NCBI GenBank assembly: GCA_030044325.1 | Contig: JASHWA010000495.1 | Coordinates: 1 to 12,710 of the forward strand | Direction of reading: 5' to 3' | DNA length: 12,710 bases | From: Bryobacteraceae bacterium | GTDB taxonomy: Bacteria; Acidobacteriota; Terriglobia; Bryobacterales; Bryobacteraceae | Shown: piece after piece, positions 6,207-11,379 of the stretch | Position numbering within the stretch: the first letter of the stretch is position 1 | Layout: each line of letters starts with the position of its first letter | Notes under the pieces: model-generated | The model's database searches: none | What the model was told of the DNA's origin: nothing | The model's input: the letters and a program-made list of their open reading frames with translations, nothing else | Translations under genes and position numbers: made by a program

Positions 6207-6273
6207 CAATATAGTTGACAAATATAAGCGCATATTTTATATTGTAGATGAAGACAGATTAAATCATAGGAGG
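6207..6273 (+). promoter_or_regulatory. Sigma70-type promoter, nested dyads and ribosome site of hsp20
   Basis: The -35 box TTGACA (6215-6220) and -10 box TATATT (6238-6243) are separated by 17 bp, predicting transcription from about 6250 and a short leader of about 36 nt. AGGAGG (6268-6273) lies 12 nt before the ATG at 6286. An exact inverted repeat CAATATA (6207-6213)/TATATTG (6238-6244) brackets the -35 box and overlaps the -10 box. A second dyad AATAT-N6-ATATT (6221-6236) fills the spacer. The stretch is strikingly AT-rich compared with its surroundings. I see neither a CIRCE element nor enough leader for a ROSE-type thermometer. The same AT-rich gap probably also carries the holB promoter on the minus strand. 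Confidence 0.75.
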
Positions 6274-6285
6274 ATCACAAAGTTT

Positions 6286-6726
6286 ATGTCTATCGTTCGT
6301 TACACCCCGTTCGCCGATTTCGAGACCCTGCCGGGAATGCGGGCCTTCGAGGACACCATGAAGCGGCTCTTTGCCGAGCCCAATGGCCGTCCCTGGGTTC
6401 CCCCGGTCGATATTAAAGAGACCGAAAACGAGCTGATTTTCATCGCCGACGTTCCCGGCGTTGAGATGAAAGATATCGATGTCCGCATGGAAAACGGCAC
6501 GCTCACCATCCATGGAGAGCGGAAGTTCGAGAAAGGAACCAATGAAGGCGGCTGGCATCGGCTGGAGCGGTCCTACGGCACTTTCGAGCGCGTGTTCACG
6601 GTTCCCGAAACCGTGGATGCGGAGCACGTGAAGGCCGATTACAAGGCTGGCACGCTGATGATCACGCTGCCCAAGAAGGAAGTCGCCAAGCCGCGGCAGA
6701 TCAAGATCGAAGTCAGCAAGAACTAA
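6286..6726 (+). CDS. Small heat-shock protein, Hsp20/alpha-crystallin family
   Basis: A 146-residue ATP-independent holdase chaperone that binds unfolding proteins in the cytoplasm. A short N-terminal region (1-38) carries an FEDTMKRLF helix. The alpha-crystallin domain spans about 40-130, including VDIKETENELIFIADVPGV, the GTLTIHGER strand and the A-G-T-L-M-I-T-L-P-K motif near its end (121-130). The C-terminal tail has the oligomerisation motif I-K-I (139-141). I preferred the ATG at 6286 because it follows AGGAGG, and the upstream in-frame region holds the promoter. The gene is monocistronic: pepA on the other side is convergent. Induction by heat or another stress is expected from the family. 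The dyads over the promoter suggest a DNA-binding regulator. Confidence 0.95.
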   Translation: MSIVRYTPFADFETLPGMRAFEDTMKRLFAEPNGRPWVPPVDIKETENELIFIADVPGVEMKDIDVRMENGTLTIHGERKFEKGTNEGGWHRLERSYGTFERVFTVPETVDAEHVKADYKAGTLMITLPKKEVAKPRQIKIEVSKN

Positions 6727-6734
6727 GGAGGCAA

Positions 6735-6824
6735 ACGCGCGCACTCTCACGGGACGCGCCGCTCATTAACGCGCGTCCTCACGGGACGCGCCGCTCATTA
6801 ACGCGCGTCCTCACGGGACGCGCC
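6735..6824. repeat. 32-bp tandem repeat array forming GC-rich hairpins
   Basis: The unit starts CTCACGGGACGCGCCGCTCA and ends TTAACGCGCGTC. It occurs as copy 1 (6746-6777), an identical copy 2 (6778-6809) and a partial copy 3 (6810-6824). A degenerate start, ACGCGCG, lies at 6735-6741. At the junctions GCGCGTCC-TCACG-GGACGCGC forms 8-bp hairpins with 5-nt loops (6771-6791 and 6803-6823). Alternative pairing within a unit (6752-6759 with 6771-6778) is also possible. The array sits right after the hsp20 stop codon, between convergent genes. Confidence 0.85.
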
Positions 6825-6863
6825 TCAAATGCGATCGGCAACATTGAGGCGCGCTCCGTGAGG
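6809..6863. terminator. Long stem-loop between hsp20 and pepA, possible bidirectional terminator
   Basis: Positions 6809-6828 pair with 6844-6863 (18 of 20 positions), leaving a 15-nt loop. The left arm begins inside the third copy of the tandem repeat. Position between two convergent genes favours a role in ending or insulating transcription, or in protecting 3' ends. There is no T-run directly after the stem on the plus strand (a T-rich stretch appears about 8 nt later), so classical Rho-independent termination is uncertain. Confidence 0.5.
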
Positions 6864-6879
6864 TTCGCGCGTTCTTTTC

Positions 6880-8319
6880 TTACCAGCCCATCGCCAGCTT
6901 GGTAAACGTTCGCACGCAGACGCCGGTCGGCCCTTTCGCCATGTACGGTCTGGCATCGTCGAGCCACGCCGTTCCGGCGATGTCGAGATGCACCCACGGC
7001 GTATCGCCGGCGAATTCTCTCAGGAACCATGCGGCGCTGACGGCTCCCCCCCATCGGCCGCCGATGTTTGCCAGATCCGCGAAGGCGCTCTTGAGCAGTT
7101 CCTTGTAGTCGTCGTCGAGCGGCATGTGCCACATCTTTTCGCCTTCGGCGCGCGCCGCGGCCATCACGCGGCCGAGCAATGCCTCATTATTGGTGAACGC
7201 GCCCACGTTCACGTGACCCAATGCGACCACGATCGCTCCGGTGAGCGTCGCGGCGTCGACCAGGTGCGTGCAGCCCTGGCGCTTGGCGTAGGTGATCGCG
7301 TCGATCAGAATCAGGCGGCCCTCCGCGTCGGTATTGAGCACTTCCACCGTCTTCCCGTCGAACGATTTCACGATGTCGCCGGGCCGCTGCGCCCGCCCTC
7401 CCACCATGTTCTCGACCGTCGGCACGAAAGCGGTCACCGGAATCGACGGCTTCAATTTCGAAATCGCGCGCATCGCGCCCAGCACGGCCGCGCCGCCGGC
7501 CATGTCGTACTTCATTTTCTCCATGCCCTCGGCCGGTTTGATGGAAACGCCGCCGGTATCGAACGTCACGCCTTTGCCGACCAGCGCGAGATGATCCCCC
7601 GATTTGGGCGCCGATTCCGGCTTATAGCGCACGATGATCAGCGCGGGCGGCTCGATCGAGCCTTGGGCGACGCCCAGCAGCGCTCCCATCCCCAGCTGGC
7701 GCATGCGGTCCTGATCGAGCGCTTCGTATTCGAGGCCGCACTCTTCGGCCATGGCGCGCGCGCGATCGGCGAGCATCAGCGGCGTCAGGCGATTGGCCGG
7801 CTCATTGGCCAGCTCGCGCGTGAAATTCTGCGATTCGGCGAGAATGCGCCCGCGCTCGAACGCGCCATCGAGATCGGCGCCGTTGGTGGCGGCGACCGCG
7901 CAAAACAGTTCGAGCGATTTTCCCTGGTCCGCCGTCTTGTACTGGTCCGGCTCGAAATTCCCCAGCACCGCGCCTTCGACGGCCGCTTCCGGATCGGAGC
8001 CGTTCAGCCACCAGGCGAGTTTTTTGACGCCTTTTTCCTTGAGCGCGCGCACCGCCGTGCTGACCGTCTTTCGCAAATCGAACGAATCCCGCTTCCCGGC
8101 GCCGACCGCGACCAGGCGCTTGGCGCGAAGCGTCGAGGGCTGGTGCAGCGTGGCGAGCTCGTTTGCTTTCGAGGAAAACTCACCCGATTCGCGCAGCACA
8201 TCGAGCCAGCCGTAAGCGAATTTCAATTCCGAAGGCGCCGGCTCGCCTTCAAATAAAACCACCGCGACGGCATCGGCTTCGATTTTGTCTAAGGGCTGAT
8301 ATTGCAGCTTGGTTTCCAT
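6880..8319 (-). CDS. pepA: Leucyl aminopeptidase (cytosol aminopeptidase, peptidase family M17)
   Basis: A 479-residue PepA/LAP that removes N-terminal residues from peptides using two metal ions; cytosolic and usually hexameric. The N-terminal macro-like domain covers about 1-165. The catalytic domain holds the metal ligands Lys249 and Asp254 (VGKGVTFDTGG), Asp272, Asp331 and Glu333 in the family signature NTDAEGRL, plus active-site Lys261 and Arg335. Their spacing matches the E. coli enzyme exactly. I chose the ATG at 8317-8319 (METKLQYQPL). The upstream in-frame stretch encodes the GGGGACAG repeat and is not family-like. No strong ribosome site precedes this ATG. Some PepA proteins also bind DNA, but nothing here shows that. 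The gene is on the same strand as the ribF cluster but separated from it by about 197 bp. Confidence 0.95.
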   Translation of the reverse strand: METKLQYQPLDKIEADAVAVVLFEGEPAPSELKFAYGWLDVLRESGEFSSKANELATLHQPSTLRAKRLVAVGAGKRDSFDLRKTVSTAVRALKEKGVKKLAWWLNGSDPEAAVEGAVLGNFEPDQYKTADQGKSLELFCAVAATNGADLDGAFERGRILAESQNFTRELANEPANRLTPLMLADRARAMAEECGLEYEALDQDRMRQLGMGALLGVAQGSIEPPALIIVRYKPESAPKSGDHLALVGKGVTFDTGGVSIKPAEGMEKMKYDMAGGAAVLGAMRAISKLKPSIPVTAFVPTVENMVGGRAQRPGDIVKSFDGKTVEVLNTDAEGRLILIDAITYAKRQGCTHLVDAATLTGAIVVALGHVNVGAFTNNEALLGRVMAAARAEGEKMWHMPLDDDYKELLKSAFADLANIGGRWGGAVSAAWFLREFAGDTPWVHLDIAGTAWLDDARPYMAKGPTGVCVRTFTKLAMGW

Positions 8320-8348
8320 AGAAATTTCAGTGTATTCATGTTTGCCTC

Positions 8349-8366
8349 GAAAAGGGGACAGACCAC
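8349..8366. repeat. Dispersed GGGGACAGACC repeat half-site upstream of pepA
   Basis: GAAAAGGGGACAGAC (8349-8363) is identical to 2732-2746 and is followed by CAC, but lacks the complementary CCTTTTTCC arm. It lies 30 bp upstream of the pepA ATG, in what should be its leader or promoter. No transposase gene is nearby. The rest of the ribF-pepA gap (8367-8516) shows no convincing gene or promoter. Confidence 0.45.
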
Positions 8367-8516
8367 GCTCGGTGGCGCACGCACGAGTGTTCCCGACGCG
8401 CCCGTCAGGCGCCACGACGCCCATAAAAACAACCGGCACGGCACCGCGGACGGGGTTCGGAGGTATCCTCTCGGCAAAAGGTGGCTACGCGCCGAGCTGG
8501 GATTACGCTCAGAACC

Positions 8517-9467
8517 TCAGCTTCGTGGTTTGGATCGAACCGTAAGAAACCTGCGGAAAAACCTCTGAGCCTGTGCGACGTCGCGCAGGATTTGCGCTTT
8601 GAGCGCTTCCGGGCTGTCGAATTTGCGCTCGTCGCGCACGCGCCGCAGGAATTCGAGATGAATATGCTCCGGCGCGGCGCCCGTCAGCGGGTCGAGAAGA
8701 AAGGTCTCGATCGAAAGCTCGCTGTCCCCGCCGAAGGTGGGGCGATAACCGATGTTGGTAATGGAATTCCAGCGCCCGCCGTTCGAGGTGCGCGTGATGT
8801 ACACGCCTCTGCGCGGCAGAACTTGCGCGGTGGTGCGCAGATTCAGCGTGGGGACGGTGTGTCTCGCGCCGACGCCGTGGCCGGGAACGATCTCGCCCGA
8901 AATCGAATAGGGCCGGTTCAGGAAACGCCAGGCCAGGCTTACGTTTCCCTCGTCGATCAGGCGGCGCACTTCGCTCGAAGAGATCACGCGGCCGCGGCAG
9001 CGCACGTCGCCCGCGGCGCGCGTGTCGAATCCTTCAGATTTGCCTAACTCGGCGAGCAGCGCGGCGTCGCCCGATTGTTTGCGCCCGAAGCGGAAATTTT
9101 CGCCGACCAGCACCAGCTTCGCGCCCAGCGCCCCAACGATAATGCGCTCCACGAACTCTTCCGGGCTCATGGCGGCGATCTCGCGCGTAAAGGGGAGAAT
9201 CAAAACCTGCTCGATTCCGTAGTTTTCTATGAGCGCGACGCGCTGTTCCGGGGTGGTCAGCAGGCGCGGGGCGCGCTCGGGGGCGACCACGCAGGCCGGG
9301 TGCGGCTCAAAGGTGAGCACGGTGGCGCGCAATCCGCGCTGGCGCGCGAGCTTCGCGGTCTCCTCGAACAGGTGCTGATGGCCGGCATGCACGCCGTCGA
9401 AATTCCCGATGGTGACCGCGGAGGGCGCGAAATCCGCGGCCTCGGCCAGGCTGCGCGCGACGCGCAT
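8517..9467 (-). CDS. ribF: Bifunctional riboflavin kinase / FMN adenylyltransferase (FAD synthetase)
   Basis: Converts riboflavin to FMN and FMN to FAD in the cytoplasm. It has 316 residues, normal for the family. The N-terminal nucleotidyltransferase domain (about 1-185) shows IGNFDGVHAGHQ (20-31, GxxDGxHxGH), TFEPHP (52-57), GENFRFG (122-128) and the ISSSEVR segment (162-168). The C-terminal flavokinase domain (about 186-306) has GEIVPGHGVGARHTVPTLNL (191-210) with the P-T-x-N motif, NIGYRPTFGG and catalytic-type Glu254 (SIETFLLD). I chose the ATG at 9465-9467, whose first base overlaps the upstream TGA (TGATG). A GTG 9 nt upstream would add three residues. It ends the DUF1844-hydrolase-ribF unit. 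Confidence 0.95.
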   Translation of the reverse strand: MRVARSLAEAADFAPSAVTIGNFDGVHAGHQHLFEETAKLARQRGLRATVLTFEPHPACVVAPERAPRLLTTPEQRVALIENYGIEQVLILPFTREIAAMSPEEFVERIIVGALGAKLVLVGENFRFGRKQSGDAALLAELGKSEGFDTRAAGDVRCRGRVISSSEVRRLIDEGNVSLAWRFLNRPYSISGEIVPGHGVGARHTVPTLNLRTTAQVLPRRGVYITRTSNGGRWNSITNIGYRPTFGGDSELSIETFLLDPLTGAAPEHIHLEFLRRVRDERKFDSPEALKAQILRDVAQAQRFFRRFLTVRSKPRS

Positions 9468-10264
9468 CAGGCGCACCCCGCTTCAAGGTCCACGTCCAGT
9501 TCCAGCCCGTCGTAGGCGAGATGCACGTTTTCAGGCAGCGAATCCTCGGTCGCCTGGTGCGGAAGATCGTGGCAGATGTGAGTGAAATAAGCGCGGCGCG
9601 GCTTGAGCTCGTTCACCCAGGCGACGCTGCGCTCGACGGTCGAATGCGTGGGATGGGGGCGATGGCGCAGCGCGTCCAGAAACAAAACGTCGAGTCCGTG
9701 CAGTTTGGCTTTGGAGCGCTCGGGAATATCGCTGTGATCGGTGAGGTAAGCCGCGGCGCCGAAACGGAAGCCCAGAATAGTGGAGGTTCCGTGCAGCAAT
9801 TCGAGGGGGAGGAAGGTCAACCCGAACAGGTCGAGGGGCGCGCCGTCAAGCGCGTTCAAATTGAGGCGCGGCTTGGAGGATTCGGTGGGGGAATCGTCGA
9901 AGGCGTAGCGGAACACGCGGCGAATCGCATCGAGCGTCTCGGGCATGGCGTAGATGGGGATCTCCTGGCGCTGGCGGTAATTGAAGGGGCGCACGTCGTC
10001 CAGGCCGAGGATGTGGTCGGCGTGCGAATGCGTGTAGACGATGGCGTCGATGCGCTCGATGCGCGCGCGCAGCGCCTGCTGGCGGAAATCGGGGGTGGTG
10101 TCGATCAGCACGGCGCGTCCGCCGTAGCGGACCAGGATCGACGGGCGCAGGCGCTTGTCGCGCGGATCGGCGGAGGCGCACACGGCGCAGGGGCATCCGA
10201 TGGTCGGCACACCGGAACTGGTGCCCGATCCGAGCACGGTGATGTGAATCGGCTGAGGCGGCAT
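9467..10264 (-). CDS. Metallo-beta-lactamase-fold hydrolase, PhnP-like
   Basis: A 265-residue MBL-fold metallohydrolase. Metal ligands visible are the H-x-H-x-D-H motif (His79, His81, Asp83, His84), His158 (LLHGT), Asp176 (YLTDHSD) and His229 (YFTHICHD). Near the N-terminus GCPCAVC (Cys24, Cys26, Cys29) followed by DPRDKRLRPS resembles the extra structural zinc site of the PhnP subgroup (phosphodiesterases acting on cyclic phosphates such as phosphoribosyl 1,2-cyclic phosphate). No other phn genes are present, so a phosphonate role is not supported. Its position between DUF1844 and ribF, with one-base stop/start overlaps on both sides, indicates co-expression. The physiological substrate is unknown. 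Confidence 0.88.
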   Translation of the reverse strand: MPPQPIHITVLGSGTSSGVPTIGCPCAVCASADPRDKRLRPSILVRYGGRAVLIDTTPDFRQQALRARIERIDAIVYTHSHADHILGLDDVRPFNYRQRQEIPIYAMPETLDAIRRVFRYAFDDSPTESSKPRLNLNALDGAPLDLFGLTFLPLELLHGTSTILGFRFGAAAYLTDHSDIPERSKAKLHGLDVLFLDALRHRPHPTHSTVERSVAWVNELKPRRAYFTHICHDLPHQATEDSLPENVHLAYDGLELDVDLEAGCA

Positions 10265-10581
10265 CAGGATGCCGGTTCCGGCGCGGCCGCGGCGCCGGCG
10301 CCGCGTGACTTGGCCGCTTCCTCGCTCGCCTGGACGTAGCGGAAGCGCAGCTCGGTGAGCGAGTTTTCGATCAGCCGCTGTTCTTCCAGGCTCAGATTAC
10401 CGCGCGTTTTTTCCACCAGCATGGCGAGCATGTCAATGGCGTGGCGGGCCGCGGGAAGATCCGGTCCCGTCTCTTCTTCCGCAATGGGGAGCACGCCCAG
10501 CCGCATTTCACACTGGGTCTTCAGCGAAAAAACGAGAAGTTCAAAAGTGGCCGGAGGGAGTGGGAAATCGGATTCGCTCAT
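10264..10581 (-). CDS. DUF1844 domain-containing protein
   Basis: A 105-residue protein of unknown function. It matches the DUF1844 pattern throughout: FELLVFSLKTQCEMRLGVLP (13-32), DLPAARHAIDMLAMLVEKTRGNLS (41-64) and EEQRLIENSLTELRFRYVQASEE (66-88), followed by an Ala/Pro-rich tail. Largely helical and probably soluble; no membrane segment. The family is common in Acidobacteriota and some Deltaproteobacteria-like lineages. Its TGA overlaps the ATG of the hydrolase gene (TGATG), so it heads a three-gene unit with the hydrolase and ribF. The ATG at 10579-10581 has only a weak ribosome site. Confidence 0.88.
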   Translation of the reverse strand: MSESDFPLPPATFELLVFSLKTQCEMRLGVLPIAEEETGPDLPAARHAIDMLAMLVEKTRGNLSLEEQRLIENSLTELRFRYVQASEEAAKSRGAGAAAAPEPAS

Positions 10582-10597
10582 AGCTCTATTCTTAGTT

Positions 10598-10626
10598 TAG
10601 TCCGTGGATTCCATGGTTACGGACTA
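10598..10626. promoter_or_regulatory. 8-bp perfect inverted repeat between divergent genes
   Basis: TAGTCCGT (10598-10605) and ACGGACTA (10619-10626) are exact reverse complements with a 13-nt spacer containing CCATGG. The repeat lies 17 bp upstream of the DUF1844 start and about 90 bp upstream of the zinc-ribbon gene. It may be an operator or a hairpin in the DUF1844 leader. I could not place a convincing -35/-10 pair for either gene. Confidence 0.4.
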
Positions 10627-10714
10627 GTCCAAAATGGCCGGTTGCGATGGGCCGCACGGTACGATTTGGGGATAGCGGGCGTTGCCGCGCGGATCGAGAA
10701 TCAGGAGTGAACCC

Positions 10715-11002
10715 ATGTCGCATCTCCTGAATCTGGCCATCGCGGCGGTGAGCGGCTCCGTAGTGGCGTGGGTTTTGGGGATCATGGCGGTGATCCTGCG
10801 CGGCCCGGTACACAAGTGCCCGCGCTGCGGCATCGGACGGACCCGGCCATCGCGCCGGCGCGACCGCGACCTCTTGTTGCCCAGGTTCCTTTCGCCGCGG
10901 CGCTGCGAAAGCTGCCGCAAGCGGTTTTATACCCTGGTCTCGGTTCGCTACGGATGGAGGCTTCGCCCGCGCCCGGCGTACGCGCCGCGAAAGGCGGCTT
11001 AG
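10715..11002 (+). CDS. Small membrane-anchored zinc-ribbon protein
   Basis: A 95-residue protein of no named family. Residues 4-28 form one hydrophobic transmembrane helix (or uncleaved anchor). After it comes a zinc ribbon with two Cys pairs, CPRC (35-38) and CESC (64-67), separated by a basic linker rich in Arg, and a basic C-terminal tail. The arrangement predicts a cytoplasmic-facing ribbon tethered to the inner membrane. Similar CPxCG..RS.R....RCxxCxxRFF ribbons are familiar in acidobacterial proteins, but their role is unknown. The ATG at 10715 has AGGAG (10703-10707) 7 nt upstream, which settles the start. The stop codon overlaps that of the convergent gene by 4 bases. Confidence 0.75.
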   Translation: MSHLLNLAIAAVSGSVVAWVLGIMAVILRGPVHKCPRCGIGRTRPSRRRDRDLLLPRFLSPRRCESCRKRFYTLVSVRYGWRLRPRPAYAPRKAA

Positions 11003-11205
11003 CGCTCTTCGAGGTGCTTGAGCCGGGCGTCGATCACCTGCTCGACGCGATACAGCTCCGCGCGCCAGGTTTCTTTCATGTCCTCGAAGCGGTGATCTAT
11101 GTGCGCGCGCAGATCGCTGATGCGGTTATTGTTGATCAAGATCCCGACCAGAACGGCGATCGTCGGGACGCCCATCGACAGCGCAAGTTGCGTAGAAACG
11201 TCCAT
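10999..11205 (-). CDS. Small membrane protein with coiled-coil tail
   Basis: A 68-residue protein. The N-terminus has one hydrophobic helix (about 8-25, ALSMGVPTIAVLVGILI), followed by NNNRISDLR and a charged heptad-like helix to the C-terminus (about 28-67), so a TM anchor plus a coiled coil. GVLINNxRxxDLR-type small proteins occur frequently in Acidobacteriota; none has a known function that I can name. The ATG at 11203-11205 is preceded by GAAGGAGAG, a strong ribosome site that supports a real gene despite the small size. It converges with the zinc-ribbon gene, with overlapping stop codons. Confidence 0.72.
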   Translation of the reverse strand: MDVSTQLALSMGVPTIAVLVGILINNNRISDLRAHIDHRFEDMKETWRAELYRVEQVIDARLKHLEER

Positions 11206-11324
11206 GGCTCTCCTTCATTAGAACACTTCTCATGAGTGCCGTTCCGCCGGATTTTTTCTCAGCTGCTTCGCGGCGCAATCCCCGGCGCACGTGCGGTTCA
11301 AGCGTTCGTAACACTCCCGCGAAG

Positions 11325-11370
11325 TATGATAAGATGCTGATTCTACGCATCCACCAAGCAATTCAGGGAG
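11325..11370 (+). promoter_or_regulatory. Possible -10 box and ribosome site for the EF-G-like gene
   Basis: TATGAT (11325-11330) is a fair -10 element, but I cannot find a matching -35 box at normal spacing. AGGGAG (11365-11370) lies 9 nt before the GTG start at 11380 and is a credible ribosome site. The rest of the 174-bp gap (11206-11324) shows no gene. Confidence 0.35.
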
Positions 11371-11379
11371 TTCTCTCCA

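Noticed and set aside
6250..6285. RNA thermometer (ROSE type) in the hsp20 leader
   Set aside because: The predicted leader is only about 36 nt, and I see no stem that would cover AGGAGG.
6735..6824. Possible CRISPR array
   Set aside because: The 32-bp units abut directly with no variable spacers and no cas genes are present; these are tandem repeats.
6988..8256. Long plus-strand open frame (422 codons) opposite pepA
   Set aside because: pepA on the other strand has a complete catalytic signature; the antisense product is low-complexity and His/Arg-rich.
8449..8545. Plus-strand stretch ending in NLSFVVWIEP that looks like the C-terminus of a beta-barrel protein, overlapping the ribF 3' end
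   Set aside because: No upstream domain or start fits, the frame passes through the pepA leader and repeat motif, and the overlap with ribF is short. A gene remnant is possible but not supportable.
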